Shown: positions 17,312 through 24,378 of the stretch, piece after piece | Layout of the letters: each line of letters starts with the position of its first letter | Numbering within the stretch: position 1 is the stretch's first letter | Assembly: GCA_900540945.1 (NCBI GenBank) | Contig: UQHQ01000013.1 | Location: forward strand, 1 to 45,395 | DNA length: 45,395 nt | Direction: 5' to 3' | From: an uncultured Collinsella sp. | GTDB taxonomy: Bacteria > Actinomycetota > Coriobacteriia > Coriobacteriales > Coriobacteriaceae | The notes under the pieces: model-generated | What the model was told of the DNA's origin: nothing | Database searches by the model: none | The model's input: the letters and a program-made list of their open reading frames with translations, nothing else | Translations under genes and position numbers: made by a program

Positions 17312-17424
17312 GTACGATTTGATCAAATGTCTAAGCATTTGAACCTGCATATCGACGAGGTCGGCAATGCGGATAAGCCTTTTCTGCCTAGTGGCAGGCT
17401 TAATTCGCGATATCCTTCATGTGT

Positions 17425-17456
17425 TATACTTGAGCCATAAAATCTGTTTCAAGTAT
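17425..17456 (+). promoter_or_regulatory. -10 box overlapped by an inverted repeat, candidate operator for the ATPase pair
   Basis: TATACT at 17425-17430 is a good -10 box about 40 bases before the ATPase ATG; the -35 region (TTAATT near 17400) is poor. An 8-bp perfect inverted repeat ATACTTGA/TCAAGTAT (17426-17433 and 17449-17456, 15-base spacer) starts inside the -10 box. This is the geometry of a repressor site, or of a hairpin in the leader. A further hairpin, AAGCC...GGCTT, lies at 17375-17401. Confidence 0.5.
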
Positions 17457-17470
17457 TCGAAAGGCTTGAG

Positions 17471-18646
17471 ATGAAGTTGTTAAAGGTTTGCTTCGACCAT
17501 CTCTCGATGTTCGAAGACGGGTTATTCGAAATCGACCTGTTCGCCTCCGACCGCGTGACGGCCTCCGATGAGTCGGCTTTCGAACTGGCGGACCATCTCT
17601 ACGTGAATAGCGTCGTTGCGCTGGCGGGCATTAACGCTACGGGCAAGACAACAGCACTGAACCTGCTGGAGCTCGTCTGCCGCATTGTTGACGGCTCTCC
17701 GGCGCGCGGCGGCGGGCTCCCATCAACGTTCCCCGCCGCGTTCGACGGCCCGTCCAAGCTCAAGTGCGTCATATGGCACGCAGATCGTCTTTACTTGCTC
17801 GAGTCGGTGCTGCAGACTGTCGAAGGAGGCGACGACGGTCCCGAGCTGACGTTCTCCGATGAGGTGATTTCTTCGCTGCCAGCCAAGGCCCTCAAGCGCT
17901 CGACCCTGGCATCCTGGGCCGAAATCGAGAAACTCGCGTCCCCGCTGTGCGACCGTGCTCAGATGCCGGACTCTTGGGCGGCGCTTACGCCGCCTGACGT
18001 TTCCGTCGCAGCCGCTGTGCTCGCCAAGGACTTCGGCCATCGCATCCGAGCGATAGCATTGCGCGACGGTGGCTTCCGCCTCACTGAGCAATTCAACGGT
18101 CTCGACGACGCGCTTCGTGTTTTCGACTCTGGCATCGAGCACCTCGAGGTCCGGGACTCCGGTCGCGCCTTCGTACTGACGTTTACAGGTCGCGAGCCCA
18201 TCACGATCTCCGAGCGGGGGCTCACCGAGGTGCTCTCCTCCGGCACTGTACGTGGCCTAGGGCTGGTGCAGCGCGCAATGAGGGTCCTGCGCTCCGGCGG
18301 CTACCTTTTAGTCGACGAGGTGGAGAACCACCTTAACCGCCAACTGGTTAACGTCGTGCTTGATCTGTTTGCCGCCCGCGGGACCAACCCCAACGGCGCG
18401 ACGCTGGTTTTCACGACTCACTACCCGCAGCTCCTCGATCACGTGCACCGCAAGGACAACGTGTTCTTTCTCGCCCGACGCAACAGCGGTGCGCGCGTGG
18501 TGAAGTACGCCGACCGCGTGAAACGCATCGAGAACAAGAAATCGGAGGTATTCGCCTCGAACTTTGTGAAGGGGACCGCTCCGCGCTACGCCGACGTGCG
18601 CGCGCTTAAAGAGCTCGTCGCAGAGGAGGTGTCCGATGAGCGGTGA
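17471..18646 (+). CDS. AAA/ABC-type ATPase (AAA_21/OLD-like) of a two-gene defence candidate
   Basis: 391 residues, AAAGG 7 bases before the ATG. Walker A is GINATGKTT (G53-T61); the signature-like segment is EVLSSGTVRGLGLVQ; Walker B is GYLLVDEVENHLN (D282, E283); an H-loop-like TTHYPQLLD follows. This is the compact SMC/RecF-like head seen in the ATPases of PARIS, AbiL, RloC and OLD systems, without a long coiled coil and without its own nuclease domain. The next gene overlaps by 11 bases and encodes a small Toprim/RloB-like protein, so the two should act together. Role inferred: ATP-dependent sensor that holds or triggers a nuclease. Confidence 0.8.
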   Translation: MKLLKVCFDHLSMFEDGLFEIDLFASDRVTASDESAFELADHLYVNSVVALAGINATGKTTALNLLELVCRIVDGSPARGGGLPSTFPAAFDGPSKLKCVIWHADRLYLLESVLQTVEGGDDGPELTFSDEVISSLPAKALKRSTLASWAEIEKLASPLCDRAQMPDSWAALTPPDVSVAAAVLAKDFGHRIRAIALRDGGFRLTEQFNGLDDALRVFDSGIEHLEVRDSGRAFVLTFTGREPITISERGLTEVLSSGTVRGLGLVQRAMRVLRSGGYLLVDEVENHLNRQLVNVVLDLFAARGTNPNGATLVFTTHYPQLLDHVHRKDNVFFLARRNSGARVVKYADRVKRIENKKSEVFASNFVKGTAPRYADVRALKELVAEEVSDER

Positions 18647-19166
18647 TAACGGTTTTCGCTTTGCGGGATATCATCCGATCATCTCCTGCGAGGGAACAGC
18701 GGAACAGGTGGCCGTGGACATTCTCCTCGAGGCGGACGCGCTCGTCTTTTCAGAGGCCGACGTCGTGGACGTCACCCGCCTGCGCAAAGCCTCCGATATC
18801 CAAGATAACTACCTCAACTTAGACTATGACTGGCCAGTCTGCATCGTCAGGGTGCTGGACTCGAGGAAAGAACGCTTCAAACTCGGCAACCTGTACGCCG
18901 GCCGCTTCCCGGTGGTTAGCTACGTGACCCATCCCGAGATAGAGGTGCTGGCCATTATTCGAGAGGGCTCGTGGAGACGCTGGCACGGCGGACGCATGAA
19001 ACCGAGCGACTTCTGCAAACAGGAGCTCGGCATGCACGAGGTAAAGAGGGAAGGCTTCCTCAAAAGTTATTGGGATGCCGATTCGCTTACGGCAGCCGCC
19101 AGGGAATACAAGCGACTTTCGAAGATCCCCAAGGGCGAGTTGTGCCTGGCAGACCTCATCCGGTAA
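18636..19166 (+). CDS. Small Toprim/RloB-like protein, partner of the ATPase
   Basis: 176 residues, with GAGGAGGT before the ATG, inside the end of the ATPase gene. Residues 15-24, IISCEGTAEQ, resemble the glutamate strand of Toprim/RloB nucleases (E19). CIVRVLDSRKERF supplies an aspartate strand, and VVSYVTHPEIEVLAIIREGSW resembles the RloB/DUF4276 segment in which NP-x-(F/I)E is conserved. It is shorter than AriB of PARIS. I infer an effector nuclease held by the ATPase; the fold assignment is by eye and could be wrong. The pair matches the general layout of AbiL and PARIS but not their lengths. Confidence 0.6.
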   Translation: MSGDNGFRFAGYHPIISCEGTAEQVAVDILLEADALVFSEADVVDVTRLRKASDIQDNYLNLDYDWPVCIVRVLDSRKERFKLGNLYAGRFPVVSYVTHPEIEVLAIIREGSWRRWHGGRMKPSDFCKQELGMHEVKREGFLKSYWDADSLTAAAREYKRLSKIPKGELCLADLIR

Positions 19167-19281
19167 AGGTTTGCAGCCACCGCAATACCCATAACGCTTC
19201 CCAAGACTACCGACTGCCGCTTGATTGCCCTTTTCTCGGCGCTTTTCTTGCCGTGCACAACACAGCCATAACGCCCATTTC

Positions 19282-19405
19282 CGGAAGTGCGGGGAAAAAT
19301 CGCAACCAGCCGAGCACAAACCAAATTTTGGCGTCAAAACCGCAGGTCACGAAAGGGTATAACCGGGGTCTGGTTGGCGGAACTCGGTCTTTCCCCGCAC
19401 TTCCG
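19282..19405. repeat. Inverted-repeat element C, 124 bases
   Basis: Perfect 16-bp terminal inverted repeats (19282-19297 and 19390-19405, core GGAAGTGCGGGG) enclose 92 bases. Inside is a nested repeat CAACCAG/CTGGTTG (19303-19309 and 19370-19376) and the sequence CAAAACCGCAGGT (19335-19347). The same core sits about 54 bases from the left end in the elements at 23572 and 24610. No protein is evident. Confidence 0.75.
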
Positions 19406-19430
19406 AACTCGGAGAGTCTTAGAAGCCAGT

Positions 19431-19532
19431 ATTGAATATCGGGAGCTACTTGCCGAAAATCCATTTGAGGGAATCCGTATCGTCGATATCATTCGAGAGG
19501 GGATGACGGACGATGATCCACGCCTACAGTGA
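19431..19532 (+). pseudogene. 3' remnant of a gene upstream of the XRE regulator
   Basis: The last 33 codons before a TGA read as ordinary protein (IEYRELLAENPFEGIRIVDI) and overlap the next gene by 20 bases, as coupled genes do. Upstream the frame runs into inverted-repeat element C, where it no longer looks like protein. The true gene start is probably lost. In similar gut-bacterial cassettes a regulator of this kind follows small DUF3990/DUF3791 genes, but this fragment is too short to assign. Confidence 0.4.
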
Positions 19533-20202
19533 GATGTATCTCGAGGATGCCATGAGTACGCTGGGCGAGGCGGTCGATTTTGCCCTCTGTGACCAAGGGC
19601 TGACTTCGGCCGAGTTGACGGCGATCCTGTCGAACGCTTTTGAGATGAAACAGTTTGAGCGTGGTACGACTCGCGTCGTCTGCGGCATGGCGGGCGACGA
19701 GCTCGCGCGCGATATTATCGCCCATGCGGGACTGACCCCCGTCGAATGCAGGGAGACCTATCCGTTCGACCGTTCGCCTCAGTATTGGGCGGGCTGGGTT
19801 TTGGCCTATGCGCAATGGATGAGCAGCTTGGGCTTTAATGAGCTACTCGAAGTCGCCCCGCTCGATTGGATCATCGGCTCGTACCATCCGCTTCACGAGG
19901 CCTCCGAAGTCAAATTCGCCCAGATTATTATCGAAAAATGGAACAACGCTCAGACAGACAAAAAGGGTCTCAAAGCGGCACGAAAGGCGGCCGGACTAAC
20001 GCAAAAACAGCTCGCCGCCCAATCGGGGGTTAAGCTTCGCGCCATACAACTCTACGAGCAGAACCAGCTCGACCTACGCCGCGCCTCGGTCTCCTCGGCA
20101 TTGGCGCTTGCAAATGCCCTAAACTGCGCCATCGAAGACCTCGTCTGGAAACCGGTTGCCCTGGAGTACGACTCGCGGGCTATTCCATCCATAGAGCTAT
20201 AA
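19513..20202 (+). CDS. XRE-family regulator with N-terminal DUF3990-cassette-type domain
   Basis: 229 residues; AGGGG lies about 10 bases before the ATG. Residues 1-145 (MIHAYSEMYLEDAMSTLGEAVDF, later SPQYWAGWVLAYAQW) match the kind of N-terminal domain I associate with regulators following DUF3791/DUF3990 genes in gut Clostridia and Coriobacteria. Residues 155-215 form a helix-turn-helix: LKAARKAAGLTQKQLAAQSGVKLRAIQLYE, then SALALANALNCAIEDL. It is probably the DNA-binding autoregulator of the operon with the next two genes: the stop and the following GGAGG are 11 bases from the next ATG. Confidence 0.75.
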   Translation: MIHAYSEMYLEDAMSTLGEAVDFALCDQGLTSAELTAILSNAFEMKQFERGTTRVVCGMAGDELARDIIAHAGLTPVECRETYPFDRSPQYWAGWVLAYAQWMSSLGFNELLEVAPLDWIIGSYHPLHEASEVKFAQIIIEKWNNAQTDKKGLKAARKAAGLTQKQLAAQSGVKLRAIQLYEQNQLDLRRASVSSALALANALNCAIEDLVWKPVALEYDSRAIPSIEL

Positions 20203-20213
20203 AGGAGGCAGAC

Positions 20214-20399
20214 ATGCTTTGGAGCAATGTTCAACAAGATGACGGCGCTGATTGCGTTGCTCAAGAAGATCATTCAACTGCGCACGTGGCAAATTCAGCA
20301 TCACTGATTTTGCGCGACGGCGCCACGTTAATCGACGAAGCTGTTCGGCTAACCATTGCGGGCATGCCCAACGCGCTCAGGCTCTTGGAGAACTCATGA
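20214..20399 (+). CDS. Small candidate antitoxin of the Doc toxin
   Basis: 61 residues with a strong AAAGGAGG site 7 bases before the ATG. The stop overlaps the Doc start (ATGA), the normal antitoxin-toxin order. The sequence is acidic at first and then helical (DGATLIDEAVRLTIAGMPNALRLLE). I see no Phd DNA-binding fold and no clear Fic-inhibitory [ST]xxxE[GN] motif; DNA binding may be supplied by the upstream XRE protein. The antitoxin role rests on position alone. Confidence 0.5.
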   Translation: MLWSNVQQDDGADCVAQEDHSTAHVANSASLILRDGATLIDEAVRLTIAGMPNALRLLENS

Positions 20400-20911
20400 C
20401 GACGGTCGCGCCGCGCCGGGCACATCCGTTCGCACCGCTCGTGCTCGACGATGCCGGTTCGCTCGAAGCTATGGCCGCGGCCGTGATGCGTCTACACAGC
20501 ACGCTGATGACCGTCGGGCGCTGCTATACGACCGACGCCGCGGGCGACCGTGCCGCACTTGAGCTTGGACGCGTCGAGTCCGTACTTGCAGGTTCATTCT
20601 GTACGATATTCGGCCAATCGCCGGCCGATCGCTTCGCAGACATCTTTGACCAGGTCGCCTACGTGGCCGAGCACATGGTCAAGGACCACATCTTTGAGGA
20701 CGGCAACAAACGCACCAGCCTTGTCTTTGCGTTGTCCGTCTTAAGGTTCGCCGGCACTCCGGTCGTGCTGTCCGATGGCCCCGAGCCCAAAGACAATCAA
20801 TACTATGCCTGGATCCAGGACCTCGTTTCCAGTCGCCGCACGACCAGCGAGCTAGCCGAAGAGCTGCGCCGCGGTTGTGTTGTAGGCTCGGGCGACCCCT
20901 CGCGCGTATAG
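20396..20911 (+). CDS. doc: Doc/Fic-family toxin (death-on-curing type)
   Basis: 171 residues from ATG 20396, which overlaps the upstream stop. The Fic motif is complete: HIFEDGNKR (H98-R106) matches HxFx(D/E)GN(K/R), with lysine where AMPylating Fic proteins have GR, the Doc type. Doc proteins phosphorylate elongation factor Tu and stop translation. Helix spacing around it (VAYVAEHMVKD before, TSLVFALSVLRFAG after) fits Doc. The catalytic residues are intact, so the toxin should be active if not held by its antitoxin. Confidence 0.85.
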   Translation: MTTVAPRRAHPFAPLVLDDAGSLEAMAAAVMRLHSTLMTVGRCYTTDAAGDRAALELGRVESVLAGSFCTIFGQSPADRFADIFDQVAYVAEHMVKDHIFEDGNKRTSLVFALSVLRFAGTPVVLSDGPEPKDNQYYAWIQDLVSSRRTTSELAEELRRGCVVGSGDPSRV

Positions 20912-20956
20912 AATCTAAGCATCCGCACGCCAGTTATTGAATGGATTGGACACCAT

Positions 20957-21745
20957 ATGGAAATCCCCAGCACCCTGTGCAGCAATGTCTACGACTTTGC
21001 GTTTTGCCCCGAGCCCTGTTACGACCGCCTGGTCGACCTCGCCGATCCCGAGGACTGGGGTCCCAGCAACCGCATCCTCAAAAACTACCTGTCGTTTTCG
21101 TTTAGCCGCGCGGTGTTTTTGACCGAGCGCGACGTGGACCAGACCGCACCGTCCAACCTGCCGCTGGTGTTCGATGACGACCGCTGCCTGTTTAACACCG
21201 GCCTGTATACACGCCGTTACGAGACCATCTACGGTCTGTTTGAGCCCAACACCAAGCCCGACGCACGCCAGCGCTGGTTTTTGAAGGGCTTCTTTAAGGA
21301 GAGCGACCCCATGCTGGTCTCGTTTGAGTACCTGCCGTGCCGCGTGCGCTTTGCCGAGGACCCCTCCGAGCTCGTCTTTGACTACCGCCTGCCCATCCGT
21401 TCCAACATCGACCACATTTTGGGCGACGAGGAAAACCTGACGCGCATCCCCGCCAGCCTGATGGGGGAGGACAACTCGCTGCTGCTGCGCCGCGCCTTTG
21501 AGGGCGCCGTCGTCGAGGCCGCCCGCCGCGCCGCAGCCAACTACACGCTCGCGGTGCCGCAGTTCTATGGCGGCCGGATCCAGCTGCTGCTGCCGCTGTG
21601 CCTAACCGGCGACAAGCCCGAGCTGGCGCTGACTATCCAGCGCGAGGACGGCTTTTACGCCGCGCGTACCTGTCTCACGCTCGACATGGCCTACAACAAC
21701 GCGCGACTTATCTGCCGCCCCGAGACCTCGTGGATCAAGCGATAA
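20957..21745 (+). CDS. DUF3825-domain protein
   Basis: 262 residues. The middle part FNTGLYTRRYETIYGLFEPN is the signature I know for DUF3825, followed by the WFLKGFFKESD and LPIRSNIDHIL segments and a C-terminal region with VPQFYGGRIQLLLPLCL and ALTIQREDGFYAARTCLTLDMAYNNARL. The function of the family is not established to my knowledge; DUF3825 is sometimes linked to nucleic-acid-binding domains in larger proteins. Stand-alone gene, GC-rich core codon use, about 150 bases before tRNA-Val. Confidence 0.75.
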   Translation: MEIPSTLCSNVYDFAFCPEPCYDRLVDLADPEDWGPSNRILKNYLSFSFSRAVFLTERDVDQTAPSNLPLVFDDDRCLFNTGLYTRRYETIYGLFEPNTKPDARQRWFLKGFFKESDPMLVSFEYLPCRVRFAEDPSELVFDYRLPIRSNIDHILGDEENLTRIPASLMGEDNSLLLRRAFEGAVVEAARRAAANYTLAVPQFYGGRIQLLLPLCLTGDKPELALTIQREDGFYAARTCLTLDMAYNNARLICRPETSWIKR

Positions 21746-21845
21746 AGGGTGGTTTAGCTGCTGGTTTGTCGGCTGCCCTGATTGCGGTGACGAGGTCTGC
21801 GCCCACGATTACGTCAACGATTTTAAAATCGGGGGCAAAAAGTTC

Positions 21846-21875
21846 TTGGTAAACCACGCGCGGCTATGATAGTAT
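21846..21875 (+). promoter_or_regulatory. Promoter of tRNA-Val
   Basis: TTGGTA (21846-21851), an 18-base spacer and TAGTAT (21870-21875), 20 bases before the mature tRNA. Confidence 0.6.
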
Positions 21876-21895
21876 CTCTTTTGCCGAAAGGCGAC

Positions 21896-21970
21896 GGGCG
21901 ATTGGCTCAGGGGTAGAGCATATCCTTCACACGGATGGGGTCACAAGTTCGAATCTTGTATCGCCCACCA
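21896..21970 (+). tRNA. tRNA-Val, anticodon CAC
   Basis: A full cloverleaf of 75 bases: acceptor GGGCGAT/ATCGCCC, D stem GCTC/GAGC, anticodon stem TATCC/GGATG with loop TTCACAC (anticodon CAC), T stem ACAAG/CTTGT with loop TTCGAAT, discriminator A and an encoded CCA. It reads the valine codon GUG. Its 3' side shows a possible integrase remnant. Confidence 0.95.
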
Positions 21971-21981
21971 TCAAAAGCACA

Positions 21982-22016
21982 GGTCAGAGGTGTTAAGCCT
22001 CTGGCCTTTTTCTTTT
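21982..22016 (+). terminator. Terminator after tRNA-Val
   Basis: GGTCAGAGG/CCTCTGGCC (21982-21990 and 21998-22006, one G-T pair) with loop TGTTAAG, then a T-rich run interrupted by one C. Confidence 0.85.
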
Positions 22017-22140
22017 TGACACCAAGGGTGACACCAAAACTGACACCAAAAACAAATCGTAGTCGTCTATGGCGCCATTTTTTATCGCATCCTTTTTGCT
22101 GACGCCATTGCCCGTTTTGTATAAAACGCATGCGTATTTT
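22010..22140 (-). pseudogene. Possible C-terminal remnant of a tyrosine integrase facing tRNA-Val
   Basis: Read on the minus strand, the frame toward the tRNA gives FVFGVSFGVTLGVKKKK, the kind of F-G-V repeated tail I know from the ends of phage-type tyrosine integrases. On the plus strand this appears as three copies of TGACACCAA at 22018, 22029 and 22041. No catalytic R...HxxR...Y core remains upstream of it. The tail length and its position just 3' of a tRNA fit an element that left or decayed. The call is by resemblance only. Confidence 0.35.
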
Positions 22141-22353
22141 CATTGAATTCCCCCTGTGATCCGAGCACAAATGTGGAGATAGGGACCACATGCCCAAAGC
22201 GCCTTCCAGCGGATTTCTATCACACGGTGGTTTTTCGGCAGAACTCGTCAAGCTTTTGGTTTGCTTCCGGTACTTACCCGCATGATGTCCCGGTAGATAA
22301 TCGGCCATGCCCGCAATCCGCACGATCAACGGCCGATACCAGGGGAGGCACAA

Positions 22354-23508
22354 ATGGACGAAATCGTCTGCGCAAACACAGCATTCCGCTACTGGCGCTG
22401 CCCACCGCAGGTGCGCAACCTCTACCCGCACCTACCCAACTCCGAAGACGGCTGGCGAGCTCTATCCCAATCGCCCTTTGTAGTCGACGTCCTCAAGACG
22501 CCAATCATCACAGCAGCATCAACACGAAGCAACCTGCATTCTGAGACAAGACGGACCATCCGATGGAACAGCGCCTATACAGAGAAGGTTTCCATCGACA
22601 CGGGTATGGGCTTTAGCGTCACTGACCCTCTTAATACGCTATTCACCATGACTCGAAGCGTGTCTTCATGCGACCTGGTTCTGGCTATGTACGAGTTCTG
22701 CGGATGGTTCTCGGTTTTTAAACCATCGCCCGCGGTCGACATAGCACTTGAGCAGACAAAATCAGAAGAAGAGCAGTACACCACAGAAAGTTTGTTTGAA
22801 CTAGACGAAACTCAAGATGAGATCCCATGGAAGCGAGTCCATGCTCGGGCGCACCAGAAGGACAGCAAGAATGATCAAAGTGAGCAGCAGGATAACGGAT
22901 CCGGAAATACAGCTAGCGGAAAGGGCACATCGCTCTGGATGAGAAAGCCTCTTATTGAAATAGAAGAACTGCATAGATTTGCAGCGAAGGTTAAAGGCGA
23001 GATGTGGGGAAAGCAATTCTACGAAGCCGCACGGCAGGTAATGGGTATCGCTGCATCACCGCTAGAAGTTGCTGGAATCATGTTACTGAGTCATCCGAGG
23101 CGTGCCGGCGGAGCGGAGTTTAAAAACATATTCGTCAACGACTTAACACCGCTGTCGAATTCAGCTCGGAAAATCGCAGGTCAGAAAATCTGTTACGGCG
23201 ATATCGTCATCGTAAATCCAATAACAATGAAGGCTGTGATTATCGAACTTCAAGGAGAGGTTATCCATGGATCGGGCGCCGTGCTTGACCACGATGCCAC
23301 CCGAATGACAGCATTGCAAAGCATGGGATACGACGTATTTCTTGTAACCCATGACATGCTCAATGATCACGATCAGCTTGATGCCATCATTCACAGTGTG
23401 TGTGAGCGATTAGAGTTGCGCTACAAGCCAAAAACCGAGGCGATGAGATGCGCTGAGACCAGATTGCGGGCCAACGTTCTGTGCAATTGGCTCGGTATTG
23501 GTAAGTAA
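22354..23508 (+). CDS. Hypothetical protein with a DUF559-like nuclease-fold C-terminus
   Basis: 384 residues, GGGGAGG before the ATG. Residues 1-130 (FRYWRCPPQVRNLYP) and a charged linker at about 155-190 match no family I know. In the C-terminal third, GDIVIVNPITMKAVIIELQGEVIHGSG..DHDATRMTALQSMGYDVFLVTHDML follows the PD-(D/E)xK layout of DUF559/Vsr-like proteins: an acidic residue, then IELQGEVIH in the place of iElDGxxH, then D..R...L...GY.V. The lysine of the motif is not evident, so activity is uncertain. Similar start patterns suggest a lineage-specific family. It stands alone between tRNA-Val and the repeat region. Confidence 0.6.
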   Translation: MDEIVCANTAFRYWRCPPQVRNLYPHLPNSEDGWRALSQSPFVVDVLKTPIITAASTRSNLHSETRRTIRWNSAYTEKVSIDTGMGFSVTDPLNTLFTMTRSVSSCDLVLAMYEFCGWFSVFKPSPAVDIALEQTKSEEEQYTTESLFELDETQDEIPWKRVHARAHQKDSKNDQSEQQDNGSGNTASGKGTSLWMRKPLIEIEELHRFAAKVKGEMWGKQFYEAARQVMGIAASPLEVAGIMLLSHPRRAGGAEFKNIFVNDLTPLSNSARKIAGQKICYGDIVIVNPITMKAVIIELQGEVIHGSGAVLDHDATRMTALQSMGYDVFLVTHDMLNDHDQLDAIIHSVCERLELRYKPKTEAMRCAETRLRANVLCNWLGIGK

Positions 23509-23571
23509 TAATGGCCAAGTGGGCATTTTTAATACTTTATATGCTGTCAGTAATTAAGTGCCATTTTAAAA

Positions 23572-23710
23572 CCATGCCGGTTTACTACGTTGGATTGAGG
23601 GTGACTGAACACACTGATTTCGCCGCTCGTAAAACCGCAGGTAGATTGCCTGCCCGTTTTGCGAAAGTAGGCGTGAGGTCGGAAATCCGGGAATCGGCGT
23701 AGTAAACCGG
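23572..23710. repeat. Inverted-repeat element A, about 139 bases
   Basis: The 13-bp perfect arms CCGGTTTACTACG (23577-23589) and CGTAGTAAACCGG (23698-23710) enclose 108 bases. The outer left flank CCATG is shared with element B. Inside, AAAACCGCAGGTAG (23631-23644) and GGTCGGAAATCC near 23678 recur in element B. No protein is evident on either strand. Confidence 0.8.
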
Positions 23711-23726
23711 TCTGTTTATGAAGCGA

Positions 23727-23970
23727 CCAGCTGGGGCGAGCTACGCACGGTTCCGTAAATTGGCCCGAAGGCGTGCGGAAGGGCTCATGCCCACGGATGC
23801 ACCGCAGATCGCTTTGGTCTGGCCGGCGGCGTCTGGGGCGACATGCCGAGCCCTGCAAAGGAAGGCGGCGGGCTTGCCGCCGCCCACGGGGCTCGCCCCG
23901 CGGGCTATGTCGGGCATCGTGTGTCTCTTTGGCCCCGCTCCCGTTCAACGCGCCGCAAAATATTTTCCAA
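23727..23970 (+). other. GC-rich gene-free stretch with hairpins
   Basis: No convincing gene. Two strong hairpins follow each other: GGCGGCGG/CCGCCGCC at 23864-23884 and CGGGGC/GCCCCG at about 23887-23900. Neither has a T run. A differently worded but equally GC-rich stretch lies in the same place in the second copy (24758-24965). Confidence 0.5.
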
Positions 23971-23978
23971 AATTGTCC

Positions 23979-24007
23979 TTGCATCGCCGTCCGAGTTCCC
24001 GTATAGT
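23979..24007 (+). promoter_or_regulatory. Promoter of the first tRNA-Ala
   Basis: TTGCAT (23979-23984), a 17-base spacer, TATAGT (24002-24007); the mature tRNA starts 13 bases later. Confidence 0.9.
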
Positions 24008-24019
24008 ACTTCTTCGCAC

Positions 24020-24092
24020 GGGGGCGTAGCTCAGCTGGGAGAGCGCTTGACTGGCAGTCAAGAGGTCAGGGGTTCGATTCCCCTCGTCTCCA
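24020..24092 (+). tRNA. tRNA-Ala, anticodon GGC (copy 1)
   Basis: 73 bases: acceptor GGGGGCG/CGTCTCC, D stem GCTC/GAGC, anticodon stem CTTGA/TCAAG with loop CTGGCAG (anticodon GGC), T stem AGGGG/CCCCT with loop TTCGATT, discriminator A. CCA is not encoded (CCC follows). It differs from copy 2 by one base in the T loop. Confidence 0.95.
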
Positions 24093-24108
24093 CCCGATCA
24101 TTGAATGA

Positions 24109-24136
24109 GGCTCCAACGCAAGTTGGAGCCTTTTTT
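24109..24136 (+). terminator. Terminator after tRNA-Ala copy 1
   Basis: A 9-bp perfect stem GGCTCCAAC/GTTGGAGCC with loop GCAA, then six T residues. Confidence 0.95.
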
Positions 24137-24268
24137 CATATCTATAGATTTAGGTCATGTGTTGACTGGGTAGCATCTTGGCGACATGCCCATTGTTAAT
24201 TACGAATATGAATGTTGATGACTTTGCGTCTCTAGATGGCAAAGCTAGTCAGCAGTGCCATTAGCAAA

Positions 24269-24293
24269 GAGGCCGGGCGTAATGCCCGGCCTC
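24269..24293 (-). terminator. Terminator of the minus-strand tRNA
   Basis: A 10-bp perfect stem GAGGCCGGGC/GCCCGGCCTC with a 5-base loop. On the minus strand it is followed by TTTGC. It lies just 3' of the tRNA with anticodon CAT. Confidence 0.75.
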
Positions 24294-24302
24294 GAAATAC
24301 TC

Positions 24303-24378
24303 TGGTGGGCCCTCCGGGATTCGAACCCAGAACCCAGGGATTATGAGTCCCCTGCGCTAACCGTTGCGCCAAGAGCCC
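24303..24378 (-). tRNA. tRNA with anticodon CAT (elongator Met or Ile2)
   Basis: 76 bases on the minus strand, CCA encoded. Acceptor GGGCTCT/AGGGCCC, anticodon stem GGGGA/TCCCT with loop CTCATAA, T loop TTCGAAT. CTCATAA occurs both in elongator tRNA-Met and in tRNA-Ile2, whose C34 becomes lysidine; I cannot decide between them by eye. It has G1-C72, so it is not the initiator. It lies in opposite orientation between the two tRNA-Ala copies. Confidence 0.9.

Noticed and set aside
20227..20310. A 26-codon hydrophobic-basic frame (MFNKMTALIALLKK) overlapping the candidate antitoxin.
   Set aside because: GGAG is only 2 bases from its ATG, and the overlapping 61-codon frame has a much better ribosome site and couples to Doc.
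22018..22049. Short CRISPR-like array of TGACACCAA.
   Set aside because: Three 9-base units at 11-12-base spacing are too short and have no spacers; no cas gene is present. No CRISPR array was seen anywhere in the window.
21907..22431. A minus-strand 174-codon frame covering tRNA-Val.
   Set aside because: Its C-terminal part (KIRTCDP...) is the well-known false translation of a tRNA; only the small F-G-V repeat part may be an integrase trace.
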